A DNA stretch of 64,000 nt, from assembly GCF_019931145.1 (NCBI RefSeq), contig NZ_JAIOUV010000004.1, forward strand, positions 186,001 through 250,000, read 5' to 3'. Below, in pieces: positions 10,158 to 19,020 of the stretch. This DNA comes from Marinicella meishanensis. GTDB taxonomy: Bacteria > Pseudomonadota > Gammaproteobacteria > Xanthomonadales > Marinicellaceae. The notes beneath the pieces were generated by a model. The model worked only from the letters and a program-made list of their open reading frames with translations. It ran no database searches and had not been told where the DNA came from. The position numbers were made by a program, and so were the translations under genes. Within the stretch, counting starts at the first letter, position 1, and each line of letters begins with the position of its first letter.

Positions 10158-12446
10158 ATGACCCATATGCAAGATGACTTATTAAACAAAGCCGAGTTGG
10201 CAGCCGCAGGCCAGCTGGTTGATGCGGGCACCGCGTCACCATACGATCGACCCTTCCAAATCATCAACCAATTGAAAAAATCCTTTCAGCAAGTCACCCC
10301 AACCGCGTTGATTCAAACGGGCGAACAATGGGGGCATTTACAAATCAATAAGCCCATAGGTCAAGGTGGCATGGGTGTGGTTTATGAAGCCCACGACACC
10401 TTGTTAAACCGATCGGTCGCGGTTAAATTCTTGAATGCGCACAACAGCGGTTTGCTGTCGGCCAATGAATTCATTGCAGAAGCCAGGCACATCGCCAAAG
10501 TCAGGCACCCCCACGTGATGGCGGTTTATGGGGCCAATACTTTTGCACAAATCACCGGTTTTTGGAGCGAGTTGTTGACCGGTCAAACCATCGATCAAAT
10601 GCCAGACAAAGACCTGACGTGGCCACGGGTACTGACCATGGCCACACAACTGGCTGATGCGGTGCAATCCATCCATGACCAAGGTTTGATTCATGGTGAC
10701 ATCAAACCACAAAATGTCATTCTGGAACCCGACAAAGGGGTGGTCTTGATGGATTTTGGTTCGGTTCTGGATACCGACTCTGAACTCCCCCAATGGCAAT
10801 CTTCGACCCCTTTGATCATGGCGCCTGAACTGTTCATACAACCCCAAAAGTCAATCCAAAGCGATGTCTATGCGCTGGGCGTGGTTTTTTATTTCTTGAG
10901 CCACCACAGAACATACCCCCACATGGCCAAAGATTTGATGTCATTACAACAAAAGGTCAACACACCCATTCGGTATCAGGCCACTGTGGGCCCCAGAAAA
11001 TGGTTGAAACTGATGCAACAAATGTTGCACCAGGAGCCACAGAAAAGGCCCAGCATGGGCCAAATCAGGGCCCAATTAAACCAACTTGCAGAAGCCCCCT
11101 TGAAGCGGAAAAAACGCCTGTTGATGGGGGCTTTGGCTGTGACCTTATTGAGTTTCATTGCCTATTTGCAATTCAGCAACCAGCAATTGTCCGCAGCCAA
11201 TCAAAGAACCCAACTGGCATTGAATGAGTCCAATCAATTGAATCAATTGCTGCAGGACATGTTGGCCTCGGCATCTAACATCAATCATGGCAAAGATTTA
11301 TTGATGACCGATGCCATTGATCAATTCATGGATGGCATTCACCACAGCCAAGTCATCACCAACGACATCAAAGCCAAAGCCATGACCACCCTGGCCAACA
11401 GTCAAATCAGTTTGGGCCAATTTGCCGCTGGCATGAACACCCTGATGGCAGCCAAAGATTTACCCAACTTGTCACCCATGTTGGCGTTACAAATTGACAT
11501 CAATCAGGTCAAATTTTTACTGCATGACCCACAATTAAATCAAGACAAATTAAGCCAAGCGACGCAATTACTGACGGCCATCAATCAGAGCCCATTGTTG
11601 ACAGACATGCCACCGGCAATCAGGGCCGAATTACATCAAGCCAATATGCATGTGGCCAAAACCGAAAATCGCTATGCCCAAGCCTTGCAAGAAGGGCGTC
11701 TTGCCATCGAACTGTGGCAACTGGAACCCAGCAACAAAACCCAATGGCAACACTTGGGAATATTGTATGACATGTTCGGCCAAATACAAGGCATACAAGG
11801 CAATCACCCGACCGCCGAACAGTCCCATAAAAAAGCCCTCGACTATTTCCAAAAGGCCAACAACCGACCCAATGGCAACACCATGGTGGTGCGCAACAAT
11901 CTGGCCATCACCTATGCCAAGTTGGGATTGTTCAGTGAGGCCCATGAACAAATGACCATTCTGGTCAAAGAGACCCGGGAATTTTTTGGTGAAAACCACC
12001 CCCGGTTTTTCAGCCAAGTAGGCAACCTCGCGGCGTCCTTGGCTGACAACAACCAAGCCACTGAATCATTGCAATTGTTGCGACAACATTTGCCTGGCCT
12101 GATTGAGCATTTGGGTGAAAACAGCATGAACCAATTTTATTTTGAGGGTTTGATTGCCAACAACCTCACTGCCCTGGAACGCTATGATGCAGCCGAAGCC
12201 CGGTATTTGAAGCTGATTGATACGCTGGCCAACACATTGGGCGAACAACACCCTTTGTGGTACATCAATCAAACCAATTTGAGTGAGTTATACATCAAAA
12301 CCAATCAACCCAAACGGGCCAACAACATGTTAGGCGAGATGATTCCGGCGGTGACCAATGCCTTTGGGGCAGACAGTGAATTGGCCCAATACATGATTAA
12401 ATTGAAGCGGCAGGCTGAATCTGCCTCAACCCTAACGATCAACTGA
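10158..12446 (+). CDS. Membrane Ser/Thr protein kinase with C-terminal TPR region
   Basis: This 762-residue kinase probably phosphorylates and activates the ECF sigma factor encoded just before it. The kinase domain (about 60-310) is complete: glycine loop GQGGMG (68-73), Lys90 in VAVK, catalytic loop HGDIKPQN (Asp181), DFG at 199-201 and an APE motif. The catalytic loop has HGD rather than HRD, so activation-loop phosphorylation may not be needed. One membrane helix follows (about 319-338) and then a long helical, TPR-like region, presumably outside the membrane, which could sense a signal. The ATG follows the sigma stop without a gap, so the two are translationally coupled. The partner assignment is inferred from the known EcfK-PknS and EcfP-PknT pairs. 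Confidence 0.9.
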   Translation: MTHMQDDLLNKAELAAAGQLVDAGTASPYDRPFQIINQLKKSFQQVTPTALIQTGEQWGHLQINKPIGQGGMGVVYEAHDTLLNRSVAVKFLNAHNSGLLSANEFIAEARHIAKVRHPHVMAVYGANTFAQITGFWSELLTGQTIDQMPDKDLTWPRVLTMATQLADAVQSIHDQGLIHGDIKPQNVILEPDKGVVLMDFGSVLDTDSELPQWQSSTPLIMAPELFIQPQKSIQSDVYALGVVFYFLSHHRTYPHMAKDLMSLQQKVNTPIRYQATVGPRKWLKLMQQMLHQEPQKRPSMGQIRAQLNQLAEAPLKRKKRLLMGALAVTLLSFIAYLQFSNQQLSAANQRTQLALNESNQLNQLLQDMLASASNINHGKDLLMTDAIDQFMDGIHHSQVITNDIKAKAMTTLANSQISLGQFAAGMNTLMAAKDLPNLSPMLALQIDINQVKFLLHDPQLNQDKLSQATQLLTAINQSPLLTDMPPAIRAELHQANMHVAKTENRYAQALQEGRLAIELWQLEPSNKTQWQHLGILYDMFGQIQGIQGNHPTAEQSHKKALDYFQKANNRPNGNTMVVRNNLAITYAKLGLFSEAHEQMTILVKETREFFGENHPRFFSQVGNLAASLADNNQATESLQLLRQHLPGLIEHLGENSMNQFYFEGLIANNLTALERYDAAEARYLKLIDTLANTLGEQHPLWYINQTNLSELYIKTNQPKRANNMLGEMIPAVTNAFGADSELAQYMIKLKRQAESASTLTIN

Positions 12447-12515
12447 ACCCCAAAAAAGGGTGGCCAATCAAACATTGACCACCAAAGTTCGGCCATCAGC
12501 CAAACGGGGTATGGT

Positions 12516-15050
12516 TCAATCAAAAGCGCTGAAAAAAATCAGGTCATCAGTGAATGAGGTGACTGAACCTGAATCATCAAATCCATTGTCTCGGTGGGCG
12601 CCCACCAACAACAAATCGCCATCTATAGCCACTGATTGCCCAAAGTTATCATCATTGTTGAAAATGCGTGCCACCAATTCGGCCCCCAATTCCCAAGACC
12701 CTTGTTGCAACAATCCACCAACCGGGTTCCAGCGATAAAAGTGAGCCATGCCAGCATCGGGAGTATTGATTGAATTGGGTGGTTCATAATCCATCAACCA
12801 GGCCCCAACCAACAACCGTCCGGCATTCACTTTGAGTGCACGACCAAATTGGGCGCCCAGTTGACCATTGCGGGCATGCAGGGTTTGCGACGCATTCCAT
12901 TGGCCGGCGCCGCCATCAAATCGATACACAAACACCGCACCCAGGTCATCGTCCGTCACCGCCGTGTTTTCACTTTTCGGCGCCCCAACCACCGCCATGT
13001 CACCAGACAGACTGACTGCGGCACCGAACACATCGTTGGCATGGACAGTGGGACCACCAGGCAGCAACTTTTGCTGTTCTATCCAGCCATCAATCGGAGG
13101 GATCACATGCTCAAACACATAGGCGGCACCCACGTCTTGTCCCAATTGGTCATGCAAATATGCCCCCACCAACAATCGGTTGCCATCCAAGCTCAGGTCA
13201 TAACCAAAGCCATCGCCTGCGACCGCATCACCCGGCATCAATTTGTCCTCAATTTGAAAGCCAGAACCAGTCCAGTCATAGGTGTAAACAGCACCGGCAT
13301 TTTGATCGGATTCATCATCCAAATAAGCACCAATGGCCAAGCGGGTATCGGTCAAATCGACTGCAAAGCCAAACCGGTCTCCAGTGGCTTCTATCTCCTC
13401 GTTACTGTTGATGGCTTGAATTTCGACCCATTGTCCATCCACCTCCTCAAACACATAAACACGACCTGTATCTGGGGCGTTGATGTTGACGCCAGCAACA
13501 AAAGTGTCTGCCAAAGGCGCGCCCACCACCAAACGGTTGCCTTCGATGGCCACTTCACGGCCAAACCAATCGCCGCTGGCGCCATCATTGGCATACAGTT
13601 TGGCCTTGGCATACCATTGTTTTGGAGAAGGGTTTATCGCTTTGTACTCCATCACATAAACAGCACCGGCATTTTCTCCCTTGTCGTCATCCAAATAGGC
13701 ACCAATGACCGCTAAATTTCCTGACATATCGACACTGACACCCAGTTGATCACCCACACTGCTGTCAGAGATTTCCAACCGATTGATCAGATCATCAAAA
13801 CCCCAATCACATTCTCCAGGCAACTGGCAAATGCCGCCACCTTCTACGCGTGTTGTGGGTTGTTGACTGATCAACAAGACCCCATCTTGCACATGATTCA
13901 TCATCAGTTGATCTCCGATGTAAGTCATACCAGAAAGGCCCACATTGGCACTGACACCACTGATTCCCACATCCAAGGGTGTGATGTGTTCTCCTGTCAA
14001 CCAATTACCAGGACCATCCTGATAAAATAATTGCACGCCATCACTTTGCTTCACGGCCAGTTGTCCTGGTTTGATCGCCATTTGTAAACCAAACAAGTTG
14101 TCCAAGCCCACATCTTGTAATGTTTGGGTGTGCTGCCACCCGGGTGATTGACTCCACTCAAAAACTTCAACCGTGTCATTGGATGGATCTGAATCCAATC
14201 GTCCGGTACTGAATGCCGCCAGCTCATCATGCAATGCCAAACGATAGCCAAAGTATTTATTGCCTGTAGGCATCGGAGCCTGAAATGAGTGGACCAAATC
14301 CCAACTTCCCTGATTCTCTGCAAACAGGTATGCCGATCCGGCATTGCTGATCCCATTGACATTGTGACTGCTTGCCGATGCCAAGGCCAAATTGCCTGAT
14401 TCATTCAACGCCACTGCAAGCCCAAAAGAGGCCGACTGTTGGGGGAATGGGTGTGGAATGAAAGTCATGTCCCATTGTTGGGTGGCTGGATTGAATTGAA
14501 ATACGTGCACCGCTCCACTGTTGATCTCAATGTCATCATTGCCATACGCACCAACCAATAAGGTGTTGTTTTTCAAATCAATGTCAGAACCAAAATTGTC
14601 GCCACCACCAGACCCGGATTCCAAAGTCGCTTGCCATTGTCCATTCAAGTCATAAATCAACACCTGGCTGATTGCGATGCTGCTGTTGAAACTGGGGTGC
14701 ATGCTCACCGCAACCCACTGGTCACTGATCGCCACATCATGACCATAGAATTGAAATTGCCCTTGCAAGGGAGGCAGCAAACGGGTCACTTCGACCCATT
14801 GGCCATTGATGTTTTCCAACAAATAAGCAGCCCCAGAATCATGGCCTTGGGTGTCCTCTCTTGAAGAACCGATCACCATGTGGGTTTGGGCCGGGTTGAT
14901 GGCCGCACTGTTGCCTAAATACCTGCCTTCCTGCATTTGTATGGTGTTCAGGTCCAACACCACCCCTTGGTTCACCAACACATCGGCTCCGGCTTGGGCT
15001 TGGCCCATAATGAGGCTCCATACGAACAACAATACAATGAAATTTTTCAT
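12516..15050 (-). CDS. Secreted FG-GAP double beta-propeller protein (paralogue 1)
   Basis: This is an 844-residue exported protein with signal peptide (cleavage near AQAGA, about residue 22). By eye it contains fourteen FG-GAP/integrin-alpha-like repeats of the pattern GDxFGxxVxxxGxxLxVGAxxDD...GAVYVY: seven before and seven after a linker holding CQLPGEC, so two seven-bladed propellers are likely. The C-terminus reads TDDLIFFSAFD, the Ile-Phe...Phe tail seen on many exported proteins of this bacterial group. FG-GAP propellers usually bind ligands or calcium; no catalytic motif is visible. It is convergent with the kinase gene and stands directly after its paralogue. GGAG before the ATG supports the start. 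Confidence 0.85.
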   Translation of the reverse strand: MKNFIVLLFVWSLIMGQAQAGADVLVNQGVVLDLNTIQMQEGRYLGNSAAINPAQTHMVIGSSREDTQGHDSGAAYLLENINGQWVEVTRLLPPLQGQFQFYGHDVAISDQWVAVSMHPSFNSSIAISQVLIYDLNGQWQATLESGSGGGDNFGSDIDLKNNTLLVGAYGNDDIEINSGAVHVFQFNPATQQWDMTFIPHPFPQQSASFGLAVALNESGNLALASASSHNVNGISNAGSAYLFAENQGSWDLVHSFQAPMPTGNKYFGYRLALHDELAAFSTGRLDSDPSNDTVEVFEWSQSPGWQHTQTLQDVGLDNLFGLQMAIKPGQLAVKQSDGVQLFYQDGPGNWLTGEHITPLDVGISGVSANVGLSGMTYIGDQLMMNHVQDGVLLISQQPTTRVEGGGICQLPGECDWGFDDLINRLEISDSSVGDQLGVSVDMSGNLAVIGAYLDDDKGENAGAVYVMEYKAINPSPKQWYAKAKLYANDGASGDWFGREVAIEGNRLVVGAPLADTFVAGVNINAPDTGRVYVFEEVDGQWVEIQAINSNEEIEATGDRFGFAVDLTDTRLAIGAYLDDESDQNAGAVYTYDWTGSGFQIEDKLMPGDAVAGDGFGYDLSLDGNRLLVGAYLHDQLGQDVGAAYVFEHVIPPIDGWIEQQKLLPGGPTVHANDVFGAAVSLSGDMAVVGAPKSENTAVTDDDLGAVFVYRFDGGAGQWNASQTLHARNGQLGAQFGRALKVNAGRLLVGAWLMDYEPPNSINTPDAGMAHFYRWNPVGGLLQQGSWELGAELVARIFNNDDNFGQSVAIDGDLLLVGAHRDNGFDDSGSVTSFTDDLIFFSAFD

Positions 15051-15135
15051 GGATAACTCCTGTGATTAACATATTCATGAAAACGGGACACCACCCTAAA
15101 AACGAACAACCAAAGAAAAATTGCACCCATTGTCA

Positions 15136-17661
15136 TCAAAATGAATGGGCAAATATCAAGTCATCCACAAACACCCACACCCGACCCCGGTTGTCTTCGG
15201 CCAAGATGTCTGCCCGATACTCACCCACCAACAACTGATCTCCAGCCAGGGCCACCGCATGTCCAAACGCATCCTGGAACCCAGGAAATTGAGCCTGCAA
15301 GGATGCCGACAATTCCCAGGCTCCCATGGCCAACACCCCGCCAGTCTGATCCCATCGATAGTGGTGTGCAGAACCAGCCTCTGCCAGGATTTGCGCACTG
15401 CTGGTGAGCACATCTTGTAACCAAGCACCCACCAACAAGCCATTTTCAGACAGGTCCAGAGAACGACCAAACTGAGCGCCTGCTGGCTGTTCAGTGGGGA
15501 ATATTTTTTGTAACGGCAACCAATCGCCCATGGCATCTTGCCGATACACAAACACCGCCCCACGGTCATCATCTGCAAAAGGGGCGTCTTCGTGTTTGGG
15601 GGCACCGATGACCGCCATGTTTTGTTCCAAACTGACCGCCGCACCGAACACATCCCCTTGATTGACAAAAACCCCATAGGGCAATAACTTATCCGTTTCG
15701 ATCCAGGCACCGATGGGGGGCACAAACCATTCATACACGTAAGCAGCTCCAGCATCGATGGTGATGTCATCGGCCAAATAAGCACCAATCAAAGCCTGGT
15801 TTCCTGACAAACTCAAGGCATAACCAAAACCATCGCCAGGCTGGCCATCATTGGCGATGATTTTCTCAATGAACTGATATTCTGTGCCGGTCCATTGGTG
15901 GGCATAGACCGCGCCGGCATCCAAGCCGTTCTCATCATCTCGGTAGGCACCCACCATCATGCTGTTGCCATCCAGATCCAAAGCAAACCCAAAGCGGTCA
16001 CCAGCCCCAGCCAAGCCCTCACCACTGGTCAATTTTTGTGTTTCGGTCCATTGACCATTGAGGTTTTCAAACACATAGACACTGCCCGCATCTGTTCCCT
16101 CGCCTGGCACATCATCCAAGTAGGCACCCACCACAATTCGCTGGTTGTGAATCGCCACAGAACGACCAAATTGATCGCCAGCGTCACCATCTGAGGCGAC
16201 CAATTTCACCTTGGGAAACCATTGCGGCACCTGGAACAAAGCCGCTGTCTTCTGATACACATACACTGCACCGGCGTCTTGCCCTTGGTCATCATCGGCA
16301 AAGACTCCAATCACCGCCCAATCACCATCGATGTCAACACTGACCCCAAACTGATCACCCACCGAACTGTCTTGGATGTGATCGCCATTCACCCAATCTT
16401 CCAACACCCACTCACACAAAACTGGGTTGGCCCCTGCACAGTCATTACCGCTTGCAGCACGAACCGTCTGTTGCTGTTTCAACAAGGCCAGACCTTTACC
16501 GACATAGTTGACCGCCAAAGCATCAGCCGTGAAATGCAAACCGCCTTGTCCAAAGCCGTTGGACAAGCCGGTTTCAAAGTCGTTGGGGTCAATGGTTTCT
16601 TGATGAAACCAATCATCAAAGCCATGGCGCTGATGCAGGTCGGCAGTCCCCTGCTGTTTGGTGAACACCAGTTGGGTTTGATTCACTGCAATGGCGTGTC
16701 CAATTCGCTCATCCAGCTCATTGTCTACAAATGTTTGGGTCTGAACCCATTGTCCGTTGGGATTTTCTTCAAACACCACAATGGCATCATCGGTGAAGTC
16801 TTGGTTGGTGATCAAACCATGACTCATCGCCATCAGTTCATCTCCCAGGGCGGCGGTGTAGCCAAAGTGTCCACTGACCTGCGGTACCGTGGCCTGGAGG
16901 GTGTTGACCAGGTTCCATTGATTGCCGGATTTTTGATAATGGTGGACCACCCCGGCATTGTTGATGCCTGGCAAATCCTGGGAATCGGCACTGATCAACA
17001 ATTGCTCTCCATTGGGACTGACTTTGATATTAAGACCGAAGCGGGCACCAAACTGAGGCATGGGGTTGCTGATCGATGTGGCCAACCATGATTGGGTGTT
17101 TGGCTGGAAATCATAGCGCCACACCAAGCCCCCTGGCGAGGTACTGCTGGCCAAAGCATCGGCCACCCAGATTGAATTACCGTGCATGGCCAGTTCACCA
17201 CCAAAACCATTCGTGGCACTGGGTTCCGACAAGGTGTACAGCAATTGACCCGACAAATCATGGATGAAGACCTGACCATTGCCTGGTTCAGCAAAATTAG
17301 GCCTGGAGATCACCAACCATTGGTCATTGATGGCCACTTTGAATCCATTAGATCCCTGCATATTCTGTGTGGGTGGCAGCAGCCGCATGACTTCGGTCCA
17401 CGAGCCATTGACGTGTTCAAATAAATAGGCAGCACCCGAAAGGAAACCCATGGTGTGCTCATTGGGCGAACCAATGACCATGTGTGTTTGGGCTGGATTG
17501 ATGGCGGCACTGCTACCTAAATTCTGTCCTTCCCGAACACCGATCAGTTGATCAAGATAGACCGCTGAACCGGGACTGGTTTGGGCAGATACTGAAAATG
17601 TGGCAATGCCCGCCCACAACAGGGCAATGGGCCAAAAGCCAAAACGATGAATTGTTAACAT
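15136..17661 (-). CDS. Secreted FG-GAP double beta-propeller protein (paralogue 2)
   Basis: This 841-residue protein is a tandem paralogue of the preceding entry, alignable from the signal peptide (ending near VSAQT) to the tail (VDDLIFAHSF). Both carry NPAQTHMVIGS in the first repeat, a cysteine-bearing linker in the middle (here CAGANPVLCEW), and the same order of seven plus seven FG-GAP repeats; the second propeller is better conserved between the two than the first. GGAGACCCC before the ATG supports the start. The 85-base gap to paralogue 1 shows no terminator, so the two may be cotranscribed, this one first. Surface display or adhesion is possible but unproven. Confidence 0.85.
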   Translation of the reverse strand: MLTIHRFGFWPIALLWAGIATFSVSAQTSPGSAVYLDQLIGVREGQNLGSSAAINPAQTHMVIGSPNEHTMGFLSGAAYLFEHVNGSWTEVMRLLPPTQNMQGSNGFKVAINDQWLVISRPNFAEPGNGQVFIHDLSGQLLYTLSEPSATNGFGGELAMHGNSIWVADALASSTSPGGLVWRYDFQPNTQSWLATSISNPMPQFGARFGLNIKVSPNGEQLLISADSQDLPGINNAGVVHHYQKSGNQWNLVNTLQATVPQVSGHFGYTAALGDELMAMSHGLITNQDFTDDAIVVFEENPNGQWVQTQTFVDNELDERIGHAIAVNQTQLVFTKQQGTADLHQRHGFDDWFHQETIDPNDFETGLSNGFGQGGLHFTADALAVNYVGKGLALLKQQQTVRAASGNDCAGANPVLCEWVLEDWVNGDHIQDSSVGDQFGVSVDIDGDWAVIGVFADDDQGQDAGAVYVYQKTAALFQVPQWFPKVKLVASDGDAGDQFGRSVAIHNQRIVVGAYLDDVPGEGTDAGSVYVFENLNGQWTETQKLTSGEGLAGAGDRFGFALDLDGNSMMVGAYRDDENGLDAGAVYAHQWTGTEYQFIEKIIANDGQPGDGFGYALSLSGNQALIGAYLADDITIDAGAAYVYEWFVPPIGAWIETDKLLPYGVFVNQGDVFGAAVSLEQNMAVIGAPKHEDAPFADDDRGAVFVYRQDAMGDWLPLQKIFPTEQPAGAQFGRSLDLSENGLLVGAWLQDVLTSSAQILAEAGSAHHYRWDQTGGVLAMGAWELSASLQAQFPGFQDAFGHAVALAGDQLLVGEYRADILAEDNRGRVWVFVDDLIFAHSF

Positions 17662-17739
17662 GGGGTCTCCTGATAAACTGACTGATTTAACCGATAAAAC
17701 GGGTCTGCAACAGGAAACCGAACGAATGGAAAAGAATCA

Positions 17740-17775
17740 CACCATGTGACCTGACGGTCACATGGTGAATTTTTT
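17740..17775 (-). terminator. Perfect 12-bp hairpin after the lipase/DUF4785 operon
   Basis: CACCATGTGACC (17740-17751) pairs perfectly with GGTCACATGGTG (17756-17767) around a TGAC loop. A T6 run follows on the + strand; on the - strand, the direction of the adjoining genes, the stem is followed by a weaker T-rich stretch. It lies between the stop at 17798 and the next gene start at 17661. Confidence 0.7.
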
Positions 17776-17797
17776 GGAATGTCCTATGGGCTTAAAA

Positions 17798-19006
17798 TCA
17801 GCGTGGGTCAAACAACGCCACAGGGGCTTCACCCAAGGTAAAACCCGCTTGGACTTGCTGCACCGGGGCCATCAGACTTTGGTTTTTCAATTCAACGTCA
17901 AGCACCGTGAAAGGGGCTTGTAAGCCGGATTGAGCAACCAGTTCAGTCGGCCAATCAAAGGCCATGCGGTGGCTGCCGGCTGACAACCATTGGGCGGTCA
18001 TCAGCAAAGCGATTGGCTGCGCTTGGCCTTGGGCGTCGGTACCCAGCAAGGTGCCCCTGATTTCATAGCGCCCGGCCAAGGCATTGTCGATGCCCAATTC
18101 AAGCTGTTGGCCATTGGCTTGCAATTGACCATCGAATTGGGCACTGGGCAAGTTCACGGCAAAAGCGGTGGAGGCATCGCGCAACACCTTTTGGCCATTG
18201 ACCACCGATTCGGTGACGGTGTGGATTTCCCACAGGCCAGCGGTCATCGCTTGACCCAACAAGCCCGACAGCACCGCTTGTTGGCTGCCATCGGCCGCGG
18301 GTTGGAATGTCAGATCGCTGATTTTTTCACCGTTGGGCGCGGTCACATAACCTTGGATTTGCATGCTTTCAGGATCACTGGACATGGCGACTTTGACCAC
18401 CACGTCCTGGCCCACCTGATGGCTTTGTTGGGTGGTTTGTAAAGACAACACCTGCGTACTGTTGGGTTCCAGCACATGCACCACGTAAGCGTCGCTGCCG
18501 ATGCCATTGACTTTTAAGGTCAGCTCACCGGCTTGGGCTTGCACTTTCAGCGCCACGCTGTGGTCACCCACCGGCATGCCAGCGGCCTTCAATTCGCGGG
18601 CCCCAACAAAAGTGGTGGCCGATACCGGTTGGTCACCCATCGACAGTTGCACCTGGGCAGGCTCGATGGCCAAACTTTTGTCGCTCACTTGCAAGGGATT
18701 CAGGCGAATGACGGCGATGTCCGAGGTCAATGGCAGGGCCAAACCCTGGGCCAATTGGGCGCCGCTGGCATCCAACCAGTACTGCTTGGACTGGCTGAGG
18801 TAACCGGCGTTCGCCGCTGGGGTGAAGGCCTGACCAAGCAAATTTTGGTTGAAGGCCACGCGTTGTTGCTCACCCTTGATGGGGGTGGATTTCAAAGCAA
18901 ACACCGCCAAGGTTTGCGCTTGGGGCGTTTCGTTCCACTGAATGTCAGCTGGGCTCACGCTGGCCATGGTGGTCAAGCAAGCCGTGATTAAAATGTGTTT
19001 TTTCAT
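17798..19006 (-). CDS. Exported DUF4785-like protein, partner of the lipase
   Basis: This 402-residue protein has a clear signal peptide (MKKHILITACLTTMASVSPA) and no membrane segment, so it is secreted or periplasmic. It is built of beta-rich, immunoglobulin-like stretches (GDHSVALKVQAQAGELTLKV and VSTALDVEL-type strands) and resembles DUF4785 proteins, which are found beside secreted hydrolases; that family name is from memory. It starts 15 bases after the lipase stop, with GGAG before the ATG at 19006. A frame extension to 19060 would overlap the lipase gene and lacks a signal peptide at its start. A role as chaperone, inhibitor or surface partner of the lipase is a guess. Confidence 0.65.
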   Translation of the reverse strand: MKKHILITACLTTMASVSPADIQWNETPQAQTLAVFALKSTPIKGEQQRVAFNQNLLGQAFTPAANAGYLSQSKQYWLDASGAQLAQGLALPLTSDIAVIRLNPLQVSDKSLAIEPAQVQLSMGDQPVSATTFVGARELKAAGMPVGDHSVALKVQAQAGELTLKVNGIGSDAYVVHVLEPNSTQVLSLQTTQQSHQVGQDVVVKVAMSSDPESMQIQGYVTAPNGEKISDLTFQPAADGSQQAVLSGLLGQAMTAGLWEIHTVTESVVNGQKVLRDASTAFAVNLPSAQFDGQLQANGQQLELGIDNALAGRYEIRGTLLGTDAQGQAQPIALLMTAQWLSAGSHRMAFDWPTELVAQSGLQAPFTVLDVELKNQSLMAPVQQVQAGFTLGEAPVALFDPR

Positions 19007-19020
19007 GATGTTTCTCCGGC

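Noticed and set aside
12849-13715. 288-codon frame opposite the first FG-GAP gene, and similar frames opposite the second
   Set aside because: These mirror the repeat structure of the real genes and have no ribosome site or recognisable content.
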